NCBI GenBank assembly: GCA_963814355.1
Contig: CAWFCZ010000018.1
Coordinates: forward strand, 62,001 to 126,000
Length of the DNA stretch: 64,000 bases
Source: JADGOV01 sp963814355
GTDB taxonomy: Bacteria > Actinomycetota > Actinomycetes > JADGOV01
Reading direction: 5' to 3'
In this document: positions 53,022 to 60,387 of the stretch, piece after piece
Numbering within the stretch: position 1 is the first letter of the stretch
How the letters are laid out: every line of letters starts with the position of its first letter
Made by a program: the position numbers and the translations under genes
The notes under the pieces: generated by a model
The model's input: only the letters and a program-made list of their open reading frames with translations
Database searches by the model: none
What the model was told of the DNA's origin: nothing

Positions 53022-54544
53022 CCGAGCCGGACTCCATCCGGTCGCGGGACCAGCAGGACGGCACCGGTCCCCGGCGCGGCCCGGGGCGGGAGGACCCCGG
53101 TCGTGGTCCACTCCGGCCGGATCGGCTCCGGCTCGTCGCCGAAACCGTCCCCGCCGGTGGCCAGATCCGGTTCCGCGGACAGCGCGACCGCCCCGAGCAG
53201 GGAGGCCACCGCTCGCTCCACGACGTGCAGCTCGCCGACGATCTCGCTGACGCCGGCCGGGGCGTCCAGGGCGCCGGCCAGGCGAACCAGGCGGCTGGCG
53301 GACTCGCGCAGCAAGCCGAGCGCCGGGGCGGTGTGCGCGCCGATGTCACCGAGTGCCTTGGCCGCCCTGCCGACGGCGGCGGCGTGCCCGACGGCGGCGT
53401 CGCGTTGCACGCTGAGCCAGGCGGCCGCCAGCCACGATTCACCCTGGCCGATCAGCAAGCGGGCCAGCGCGACCTCGCGGCGGCCGAACACCGCGCCGCC
53501 GACGGGGCGGCGGGCGCAGAACACTGCCAGCGGCTGGTCCCGGTCGCCCAGCACGGCCGAGCAGTACGGCTGACCGTGCTCCACGCCGGTGCGGACGCCG
53601 GAGCCCAAGGTGGCAAGCACCCAGGGTTGGTCGAAGGCGGTCGGCTCCGTGCTCCGCCGCACCACACCGGACTCGTTGCCGGCGTAGCGCACCGGGCCGT
53701 CGATGCCGAGCCGGACCATCTCGACGTCCGCGCCACCGAAGAGCCGGGCAGCCGCGGTAAGGACGACCTCCGCGGAGACATCGATAGACCGGGCACCGGC
53801 GCTCTCCTGCCCCCGGGCCAGTTCCGCGAACAGCCGGGCCTCGGCACTGCGGGCGGACTGTTCCTCGTAGGAGATCCAGAGCAGGATGACCGGAACTACC
53901 AGCCCGAGCAGGCCGAGCGGCGCGTTGAGCGCCAGCCAGGCAGCCAGCAGGCCGATGCTGGACGTGCCGGCCTCCTGCAAGGTGCTCACCGAACCGCTGT
54001 GCCAGAGCACGGAGCGAAAGCGCTGCCCTGTCATGATCGCCATCGGGACGGCCACCAAACCGGTGTTGACCAGCCAGAAGACCGCCAGGCCGGCGGTAGC
54101 GGCGGCCACGTTGGAGCCGAGCGCTCGCGCCGTGGCGGCACCGGCCAGCGTGCTGGCCGCGAACAGCGTCACATTGAACAACAACTTCAACGTCGGCTGA
54201 TGGCGTACCCGCTGAGCGATCAACACCCCGGCGGCCACGGCGAGCACCGCCCAGCTGCCGCTGGCGAAGACGTACGCCGCCCCGATCACACCCTCGGTGA
54301 GGGAGAACGTCCACCGCTGCCGGCGGAAGGCGACGTGCACGACGGCGAGTTCGGTACTGGCCACCGCAGCGATCAACACCGGTACCGCCCACCACGTCGG
54401 GCGACCCCAGTCGATCAGCAGGCTGGCCAGGGCGGTGAGCGCCAGCGCGGCCCCGGTGAGGAACCGCACCCGGGCGGCCGGCTCGCTGAGCCGGTTTCCG
54501 GAGGCCCCGACGGAGGTCGCTTTCCGGGCCAGCGGGAGCGTCAT
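53018..54544 (-). CDS. Membrane sensor protein with GAF-like domain
   Basis: A 508-residue protein with about eight TM helices in the first 260 residues (for example RVRFLTGAALALTALASLLI, LIAAVASTELAVVHVAFRRQ and LLGLVVPVILLWISYEEQS), then a coiled region and a GAF-like domain (VEMVRLGIDGPVRYAGNESG, AVLGDRDQPLAVFCARRPVG, VFGRREVALARLLIGQGESW). There is no catalytic domain, so it would sense a signal and pass it to the kinase encoded next. The ATG at 54544 overlaps the protease stop (ATGA) and is chosen over the longer frame. Its own stop overlaps the kinase start. Confidence 0.8.
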   Translation of the reverse strand: MTLPLARKATSVGASGNRLSEPAARVRFLTGAALALTALASLLIDWGRPTWWAVPVLIAAVASTELAVVHVAFRRQRWTFSLTEGVIGAAYVFASGSWAVLAVAAGVLIAQRVRHQPTLKLLFNVTLFAASTLAGAATARALGSNVAAATAGLAVFWLVNTGLVAVPMAIMTGQRFRSVLWHSGSVSTLQEAGTSSIGLLAAWLALNAPLGLLGLVVPVILLWISYEEQSARSAEARLFAELARGQESAGARSIDVSAEVVLTAAARLFGGADVEMVRLGIDGPVRYAGNESGVVRRSTEPTAFDQPWVLATLGSGVRTGVEHGQPYCSAVLGDRDQPLAVFCARRPVGGAVFGRREVALARLLIGQGESWLAAAWLSVQRDAAVGHAAAVGRAAKALGDIGAHTAPALGLLRESASRLVRLAGALDAPAGVSEIVGELHVVERAVASLLGAVALSAEPDLATGGDGFGDEPEPIRPEWTTTGVLPPRAAPGTGAVLLVPRPDGVRLG

Positions 54545-56184
54545 CGGGTCCCCGAACCGGTCACCCAGCCGTAGGCCGACCACGACTTGGCCGACCACGA
54601 CTTGGCCGACCAGGACTTAGCGGACCACGACTTGGCCGACCACGACTTAGCCGACCACGACTTAGCCGACCACGACTTGGCCGACCAGGCGTCGCCGGCC
54701 CACGGACTGCTCGACCAGCTCTTTGCCGTCCAGACCCCGGTGCTCCACGCCGCCTCCAGGGCACCCACCCAGCCTTCGGCATCCCAAGCGGCCGCCGACC
54801 AGGCCGCCTCGTCGAGGGCGCCGCCGCGGAAGTCCGGGAGGTCCGTGCCGGTCGGAACGTTCAGCAGCCCCTGACCGGCGCGCCAGGCGTTCATCGGGTC
54901 GGCGGCACCGCGCAGGATGGCCTTGACCGCCGCCGGCGGGGCACCCGGGTGATTCCCTAGGTACAGGGCAGCCACCCCAGCGGTCACCGCGGTGGCCTCG
55001 CTGGTACCAGAGCCGCGCCACAGCCCGCCGGACACCCGGGCGGACGGGTTGTCCCGGGCGATGTCGGAGTCTTCCGGAAGGAGGCTCAGCACCCGTACGC
55101 CGGGAGCGACCAGGTCGGGCTTTCGGACACCGTGCACCATGCCGGAACCACTGAACGGCGCCACGGCCGGTGCGTCGCCGGTGGTATCCGCCGCGCCGAC
55201 AGTCAGCGCCTGCGGATCGAAGCCCGGGTCGGCGAGCTCTCCGGCGGTGTTGCCGGCGGCGACCACGACGGTGAGCCCGGCGGCGCGCAGGTGCCGGACG
55301 GCGGCGGTGAGCGGGTCGGCCCCGTAGGCCTCACCCGGCCGGTCCGCACCCAGGGCCAGGGACACCACGTCGATCGGGCGGTGCGTGGCTACCCAGTCCA
55401 GCCCGGCGAGCACCGCGGCCAGGCTGGTGGCTCCGCCGTCGTCGGCGACCTTGACCGACACCACCCGCGCGCCGGGTGCGACGCCCAACGCGGGCACGCT
55501 GGACGAGCCCGCGCCGCCGGCCACGCCGCTCGGCACCGGACCGCCGGCGAGCAGGTTCGCCTGGAAGGTGCCATGGCCGAAGCCGTCGGTGAACTCCCCG
55601 ACGGTGCGGACCGAGCCAGCCCCGCCGAGGCCGTCGACCGGATCATCCGAGGTGCGGGTGAGGTCGCGGGCCAGGCCAGAGGTGTCCACCCCGTCGACAA
55701 GTCGCCCGGAAGCCCGGTTCAGTGCCGGCGTGTCGCTGATGCCGGTATCGACCACGGCTACGGTGACCCCCCGCCCGGCGTCGGGTCGCCCGGCGTCGCC
55801 GCCGAGGCCCTGCCAGGCGTAGACGCCTCGGCCGGTGTCGTTGAGCGCGGCGATCGAAGCGCTCGTCGGGGAGACCGGCGCGTCGGCCCGCAGCCCGGTC
55901 ACCAGCGGTGAGCGCCGCAACTGCGCCAGTGCTTCAGGCGTGCCGCGGACCACCTCCGATCCGATGCCGGCCAGGTGAGCCACGACATGGACGCCGGGCC
56001 CACCGACCGCAGCGTCGCCGGCCAGCGTCGCCACTGCCGAGATCGACGCTGCGTTCACCGGGAGGGGTACCTGCTGTGGACGGGTTGTCCCGGCAGCCGC
56101 CGAGCTGCCGGCCATGCACCCCGTCGCAACAGCCAGGACAGCCGCCGCGTGCCTGGCGGTTCTTCGACGAGATCTCCGCCTCAC
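54541..56184 (-). CDS. Exported S8 serine protease with C-terminal Trp repeats
   Basis: Subtilisin-fold protease of 547 residues. The GTG at 56184 follows AGAAGGG by eight bases; an ATG at 56202 in the same frame has no ribosome site. A Tat/Sec-like signal (RRRSRRRTARHAAAVLAVAT) leads into the enzyme. The triad is Asp in TVAVVDTGISDTP, His in TDGFGHGTFQANLLAGG and Ser in WRGSGTSEATAVTAGVAALY (residues 146, 204 and 395 from the GTG). The catalytic domain ends near residue 450. The C-terminus is a series of Trp-rich units, AWSAKSWSAKSWSAK and on to SAYGW, about eight copies of a 5-residue unit. The next gene overlaps its stop. The tail may anchor the protease to the wall or a partner. Confidence 0.92.
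   Translation of the reverse strand: MRRRSRRRTARHAAAVLAVATGCMAGSSAAAGTTRPQQVPLPVNAASISAVATLAGDAAVGGPGVHVVAHLAGIGSEVVRGTPEALAQLRRSPLVTGLRADAPVSPTSASIAALNDTGRGVYAWQGLGGDAGRPDAGRGVTVAVVDTGISDTPALNRASGRLVDGVDTSGLARDLTRTSDDPVDGLGGAGSVRTVGEFTDGFGHGTFQANLLAGGPVPSGVAGGAGSSSVPALGVAPGARVVSVKVADDGGATSLAAVLAGLDWVATHRPIDVVSLALGADRPGEAYGADPLTAAVRHLRAAGLTVVVAAGNTAGELADPGFDPQALTVGAADTTGDAPAVAPFSGSGMVHGVRKPDLVAPGVRVLSLLPEDSDIARDNPSARVSGGLWRGSGTSEATAVTAGVAALYLGNHPGAPPAAVKAILRGAADPMNAWRAGQGLLNVPTGTDLPDFRGGALDEAAWSAAAWDAEGWVGALEAAWSTGVWTAKSWSSSPWAGDAWSAKSWSAKSWSAKSWSAKSWSAKSWSAKSWSAKSWSAYGWVTGSGTR
54575..54694. repeat. 15-bp tandem repeat, about eight copies, inside the S8 protease gene
   Basis: Plus-strand unit GCCGACCACGACTTG, repeated seven times with one or two base changes and an eighth, diverged copy. 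On the coding strand each unit encodes five residues around SWSAK. The period is a multiple of three, so the reading frame is kept when copy number changes. Confidence 0.9.
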
Positions 56185-56202
56185 CGCGTTCCCTTCTCCC
56201 AT

Positions 56203-56415
56203 AAGCCGGCTGGCCCGGCGTCCGAAGGAGGTGTCGTACCGGGATGAGCCAATCTGTTGCCACTGGGCCGAAAGCTGACAAGGTTCACCCGTTCGGACCC
56301 CTATCGGGCCTTCAGTCCGTCTTCAGGACCGCCCTGCCCCGTCCGATGGAGTAGCTGCGCTTGGCTCGAACGGCGCACAGCACACCTTCGATTGGGCAAC
56401 CCGACAGAGGACTAC
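56203..56415. other. Divergent spacer between protease operon and response regulator
   Basis: 213 bp that must hold promoters of both the protease-sensor-kinase operon and the regulator gene. I see no box with clear spacing. The longer open frame from 56257 into the regulator has no ribosome site. Confidence 0.35.
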
Positions 56416-57096
56416 GTGACCGTTCACATCGAGCGCGCCGGCGCGCCGGCAGCGGCCGGGACTCTCAGGTTCACCGCGATGGTGGTGGATGACCATCCGC
56501 TGGTCCGCGAGTCCATGGTGTCCCGGCTGACCGCGATGGGCGCCCGGGAGGTGATCGAGGCGGCCAGCGTGGCCGAGGCCCGGGCCCGGGCAAGGGGCCA
56601 GGGTCCTCTCGACCTCTGCGTCCTCGACGTCGGCCTGCCGGACGGTTCCGGGCTCGAGCTGCTCGCCGAGCTTCGCGCCGCCGGCTGGCCACGACTGGTG
56701 GTGCTCTCCGCGGCCGACGATCCGTACTCGGTCCGCGCTGCGTTCGTCGCCGGCGCGCAGGGGTACCTGCTCAAGTCAGCCAGTCCACGGACCGTCGCCG
56801 ACGGGATGCGTCGGGTCCTCGACGGCGGAGTCTTCGCCGACCCGATGGTGGCCTCGCTGCTGGCAACCGGGTTGCGCAATTCGGCGACCCCGGACGGCAC
56901 CACCGAATTGTCCGGCCGGGAGATCGAAGTTCTGCGGCTGGTGGCCGACGGGCGATCGAACAAGGAGGTGGGGCAGACCCTCGGTCTTTCCGCGCTCACG
57001 GTGAAGAGTCACCTGGCCCGGATCTCCCGCAAGCTCGGTACCGGCGACCGGGCCGAGATGGTCGCCCTGGTCATGCGCTCGGGAGTCATCCGCTGA
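56416..57096 (+). CDS. LuxR-type response regulator, WhiI-position
   Basis: Response regulator of 226 residues. Receiver: FTAMVVDDHPLVRESMVSRL with two acidic residues, phospho-acceptor Asp in LCVLDVGLPDGSGLELLAEL, conserved Lys in GYLLKSASPRTVADGMRRVL. DNA-binding domain: ELSGREIEVLRLVADGRSNK then TLGLSALTVKSHLARISRKL. The GTG start has AGAGG five bases upstream. In streptomycetes the gene at this place between DUF3000 and rnd is whiI, a sporulation regulator with an incomplete phosphorylation pocket; here the pocket looks complete. It probably answers the kinase encoded divergently. A strong hairpin follows the stop. Confidence 0.9.
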   Translation: MTVHIERAGAPAAAGTLRFTAMVVDDHPLVRESMVSRLTAMGAREVIEAASVAEARARARGQGPLDLCVLDVGLPDGSGLELLAELRAAGWPRLVVLSAADDPYSVRAAFVAGAQGYLLKSASPRTVADGMRRVLDGGVFADPMVASLLATGLRNSATPDGTTELSGREIEVLRLVADGRSNKEVGQTLGLSALTVKSHLARISRKLGTGDRAEMVALVMRSGVIR

Positions 57097-57133
57097 GGCT
57101 CGGTTCACCGGGCCGGCGCGACCGACCGGCGGC

Positions 57134-57150
57134 GCGCGGGCGACCCGCGC
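57134..57150 (+). terminator. Stem-loop after the response regulator gene
   Basis: GCGCGGG (57134-57140), loop CGA, CCCGCGC (57144-57150): a perfect 7-bp stem, 38 bp after the regulator stop and just before the RNase D promoter. Confidence 0.55.
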
Positions 57151-57164
57151 TCCCCGATCGGCCG

Positions 57165-57170
57165 TAGCGT
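57165..57170 (+). promoter_or_regulatory. -10 box of the RNase D gene, leaderless type
   Basis: TAGCGT, six bases before the GTG at 57177; identical to the sirtuin box at 6756. Confidence 0.55.
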
Positions 57171-57176
57171 GGCCTC

Positions 57177-58424
57177 GTGACCGCCTCGACCGACGCCGCC
57201 CCCGGCGGCTCGGAGGCGCCGGTGCCGCTGCGGACCCCGCGGGACGGGATCCCTGCGGTGGTTGCCACGCCGGCAGCTCTGGCGGCCGCCGCCGAGGCGC
57301 TGCGCCGGGCCGGCGGGCCGGTCGCGGTCGACGCCGAGCGGGCCTCGGGTTACCGGTACGGCCAGCGGGCGTACCTCATCCAGCTGCGCCGCTCCGGGGC
57401 GGGCACCACGCTGATCGACCCGATCGCCTGCCCGGACCTGCGGCGGGTCAACGACGGGATCTGCCACGCGGAGTGGGTACTGCACGCCGCCAACCAGGAC
57501 CTACCCTGCCTGGCGGAGGTGGGATTGCGGCCCACCGCCCTGTTCGACACCGAGCTCGCCGGGCGGCTGGCCGGCTACCCCCGGGTCGGCCTGGGCGCCA
57601 TGGTCTCCTCCGTGCTCGGCCTCACCCTGGAGAAGGGACACTCGGCCGCCGACTGGTCCCGTCGGCCGCTACCGGAGCCATGGCTGCGCTATGCGGCCCT
57701 CGACGTCGAAGTGCTCATCGAGTTGCGGGACGCGCTCGAGGCCGAACTCGCCGCGCAGGGCAAGCTCGAATGGGCGCACGAGGAGTTCGCCGCGGTCACG
57801 GCGAACCCGACGCCGGCGCCGCGCGCCGAGCCGTGGCGCCGCACGTCGGGCATCCACCGGGTCCGGAGCCGCCGCCAGCTGGCCGCCGTCCGGGCATTAT
57901 GGGAAACTCGGGACGACATCGCCCGCAGCCGGGATATCGCACCGGGGCGGATCCTGCCCGACGCGGCGATGATGTCAGCGGTACTGGCCGGACCTCGGTC
58001 GGCGGCCGCGCTGGGCCGGCTGCCGGCCTTCACCGGACGGGCCACCCGCCGCTACCTCGACCGCTGGTTTGGCGCGCTTCAATCCGCCACCGCGCTCGCC
58101 GAAGGCGACCTGCCGGCGGCAGTCGCGGGTGGCGACGGCCCGCCTCCGGCGCACCGCTGGGCCGACCGGGACGCGGCCGCCGCGCAGCGGCTGGCCGCCG
58201 GCCGGGCGGCGGTCGCCGCCGTCGCCGGGCCACTGGGCATTCCGGTGGAGAACCTGCTCTCCCCCGATGCCGTACGGCGCCTGGCCTGGCACCCTCCGAC
58301 GCCGCTGGATGCCGATGCGGTAGCCGAGGCCTTGGCGGGGCGCGGCGCCCGGGGCTGGCAGGTGTCGTTGACCTCGGCCGCGCTGGCCGCCGCGCTGGCG
58401 GAGCCTTCGGAGGTGCCACCCTGA
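57177..58424 (+). CDS. rnd: Ribonuclease D-like 3'-5' exonuclease with HRDC domain
   Basis: DEDDy exonuclease of 415 residues for RNA 3'-end trimming. Exo motifs: PVAVDAERASGYRYGQRAYL (Asp52, Glu54), LHAANQDLPCLAEVGLRPTA (Asp108) and LPEPWLRYAALDVEVLIELR (Tyr and Asp). An HRDC domain follows at about residue 225 (RRQLAAVRALWETRDDIARS) and the C-terminus is Ala-rich. The GTG at 57177 follows TAGCGT by six bases. In streptomycetes rnd stands between whiI and a thiolase-fadB pair, as here. Its stop overlaps a GNAT gene that appears to start with CTG. Confidence 0.93.
   Translation: MTASTDAAPGGSEAPVPLRTPRDGIPAVVATPAALAAAAEALRRAGGPVAVDAERASGYRYGQRAYLIQLRRSGAGTTLIDPIACPDLRRVNDGICHAEWVLHAANQDLPCLAEVGLRPTALFDTELAGRLAGYPRVGLGAMVSSVLGLTLEKGHSAADWSRRPLPEPWLRYAALDVEVLIELRDALEAELAAQGKLEWAHEEFAAVTANPTPAPRAEPWRRTSGIHRVRSRRQLAAVRALWETRDDIARSRDIAPGRILPDAAMMSAVLAGPRSAAALGRLPAFTGRATRRYLDRWFGALQSATALAEGDLPAAVAGGDGPPPAHRWADRDAAAAQRLAAGRAAVAAVAGPLGIPVENLLSPDAVRRLAWHPPTPLDADAVAEALAGRGARGWQVSLTSAALAAALAEPSEVPP
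58409..58414 (+). promoter_or_regulatory. Strong ribosome site before a CTG start
   Basis: GGAGGT, six bases before CTG at 58421. It decides the start of the GNAT gene, for which no ATG, GTG or TTG is available in a sensible place. Confidence 0.6.
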
Positions 58425-59005
58425 GCGGCGTCGGCGCCCCGGGTGAGGCGCACCGTCGGATCGTCACACCGCGCCTGGTCCTGGAGCCCATCCCGGTGGC
58501 CAGCGCGGCGGCCCTGCTCGCCGGATCACCGGTGCCCGGCCTGGTCGCCGGGGCGGGCTGGCCGCCCCCGGACACCCTCGATGCCCTGACCATGGACCTG
58601 GCCACGGGCGATCAGAGCCGTACCGGCTGGTTCATCATCCTCCGGTCCTCCGGGGAGGTCATCGGGGACTGCGGGTGGCGTGGCGGGCCGGACTCCGCCG
58701 GTGAGGCGGAGATCGGGTACGGCCTGGCCGCCCCCTGGCGGGGTCGGGGGTATGCCACTGAGGCGATCGGCGGCCTCCTGCAGTGGGGCACCGGACAACC
58801 GGGCGTGCGGCGATTGGTGGCCGAGGTCGTGGCCGGCAACGAGCCGTCCCGCCGGCTCCTGACCCGGCTTGGCTTCGAGCCGGCCGGGACCGGAGGTGCC
58901 TACCAGCGCTACGCCTTCCAGCGCTGTGCCTCCCCAATCCAGGCTGCCGGCCCGGCGGACGACCTGGCCACTCCGGACCGCAAGCCTCCGGCCAGAGGGA
59001 CCTAA
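58421..59005 (+). CDS. GNAT acetyltransferase, apparent CTG start
   Basis: Acetyltransferase of 194 residues, close to ribosomal-protein-type GNATs. Segments: IVTPRLVLEPIPVASAAALL, EVIGDCGWRGGPDSAGEAEI, the acetyl-CoA loop GLAAPWRGRGYATEAIGGLL and GNEPSRRLLTRLGFEPAGTG. The frame has no ATG, GTG or TTG before the conserved N-terminus; the CTG at 58421 overlaps the rnd stop (CTGA) and has a perfect GGAGGT at six bases, so CTG initiation with translational coupling is likely. The end of the protein is a polar tail. The substrate is unknown. Confidence 0.8.
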   Translation: MSGVGAPGEAHRRIVTPRLVLEPIPVASAAALLAGSPVPGLVAGAGWPPPDTLDALTMDLATGDQSRTGWFIILRSSGEVIGDCGWRGGPDSAGEAEIGYGLAAPWRGRGYATEAIGGLLQWGTGQPGVRRLVAEVVAGNEPSRRLLTRLGFEPAGTGGAYQRYAFQRCASPIQAAGPADDLATPDRKPPARGT

Positions 59006-59016
59006 GCCCCCAAATG

Positions 59017-59083
59017 AGCCCGGGCCGCTCCCACCCCGGAGAGCTGGTGGGAGGGTGGAGGTTTCACCCCCGCGACCCGGGCT
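59017..59083 (+). terminator. Compound stem-loop between GNAT and thiolase genes
   Basis: Outer arms AGCCCGGG (59017-59024) and CCCGGGCT (59076-59083); inner arms CTCCCACC (59028-59035) and GGTGGGAG (59046-59053); a third GGGTG/CACCC pair competes with the second. It may end the rnd-GNAT transcript or act on the thiolase leader. Confidence 0.5.
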
Positions 59084-59098
59084 GGCGTGGTGCAGCGG

Positions 59099-59104
59099 TA
59101 CTGT
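59099..59104 (+). promoter_or_regulatory. -10 box of the thiolase-fadB operon
   Basis: TACTGT, 34 bases before the thiolase GTG. Unlike most genes here the start has a proper ribosome site (AAGGAG, about ten bases upstream), so this mRNA would have a short leader. Confidence 0.35.
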
Positions 59105-59138
59105 TCGGCCCACTGCTCGCCGGAAGGAGTTTCCTCGC

Positions 59139-60387
59139 GTGACCACTACTACCACCACAACTACCGCGCCTCGAGGCGCGGCCCGTACGGTTCGCGACGT
59201 CGTGTTCGTCGACGGCGCCCGTACCCCCTTCGGCAAGGCCGGCAAGAAGGGCATCTACGCCGAGACCCGAGCCGACGACCTGGTCATCAAGGTCGTCCGT
59301 GAATTGTTGCGCCGCAACCCCCAACTGCCCCCGGAGCGGGTCGACGATTGCGCCATCGCGGCCACCACCCAGACCGGTGACCAGGGCCTGACCATCGGGC
59401 GGACCGTCGCGCTGCTCGCCGGGCTGCCCAACACGGTTCCCGGCTTCGCGCTGGACCGGATGTGCGCCGGAGCGATGACCGCCGTGACCACTACCGCCAG
59501 CGGCATCGGCATGGGCATGTACGACGTGGTCATCGCCGGCGGTGTGGAGCACATGGGACATCACCCGATGGGCTCCGGCGTCGACCCGAACCCGCGATTC
59601 GTCTCGGAGAAAGTCGTCGACACCTCCGCCCTGGTGATGGGCTCGACCGCGGAGAATCTGCACGACCGCTACCCCGAGATCACCAAGGAACGCTGCGACG
59701 CCTTCGGCGCCGCAAGCCAGCGCAAGTACGCCGAGGCGCTGGCTGCCGGCAAGATCCAGCCTGCGCTGGTCCCGGTGGCCACCCGCAGCGCCGAGCTGGG
59801 CTGGGGCCTGGCGACCGCCGACGAGCCGCCGCGCCCAGGCACCACGATGGAGTCGCTGGCCGCCCTCAAGACGCCGTTCAGGGCCGCTGGCCATGTCACC
59901 GCCGGTAACGCCGCCGGACTCAACGACGGTGCGACGGCCTGCATCCTGGCCGCCGAGGACGTGGCGCAAGAATCTTGGCCTGCCGGTCAAGATGCGCCTG
60001 GTCGGGTTCGGGTTCGCCGGCGTCGAGCCGGAGGTCATGGGCTACGGCCCCGTGCCCAGCACCGAGCGGGCGCTGGCCCGTACCGGCATGAGCATCGACG
60101 ACATCGGACTCTTCGAGCTCAACGAAGCTTTCGCCGTGCAGGTGTTGGCCTTCCTGGACCATTTCGGAATCAAGGACGACGACCCCAGGGTCAACCCCTA
60201 CGGCGGCGCGATCGCCATGGGCCACCCGCTGGCCTCCTCCGGCGTGCGGCTGATGATCCAGCTCGCGCAGGAGTTCACCGAGCACCCCGAGGTGCGCTAC
60301 GGCCTGACCGCCATGTGCATCGGCATCGGCATGGGCGGCTCCGTGATCTGGGAGAACCCGCACTGGAACGGAGAGCAGAACAAGTGA
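59139..60387 (+). CDS. Acetyl-CoA acyltransferase (thiolase) with a one-base frameshift
   Basis: Thiolase of beta-oxidation, about 415 residues if the frame is restored. The first part is normal: VRDVVFVDGARTPFGKAGKK, nucleophile Cys109 in ALDRMCAGAMTAVTTTAS, AGGVEHMGHHPMGSGVDPNP. Near 59968 an extra C shifts the frame; the rest continues in another frame as KNLGLPVKMRLVGFGFAGVE, NEAFAVQVLAFLDHFG, GGAIAMGHPLASSGVRLMIQ (His) and MCIGIGMGGSVIWENP (second Cys). As written the first frame runs on, open, into fadB. Intact sequence on both sides suggests a recent change or an assembly error. The stop overlaps the fadB GTG. Confidence 0.9.

Noticed and set aside
54575..54694. CRISPR-like repeat
   Set aside because: Units are contiguous 15-bp direct repeats with no spacers, and they encode protein repeats.
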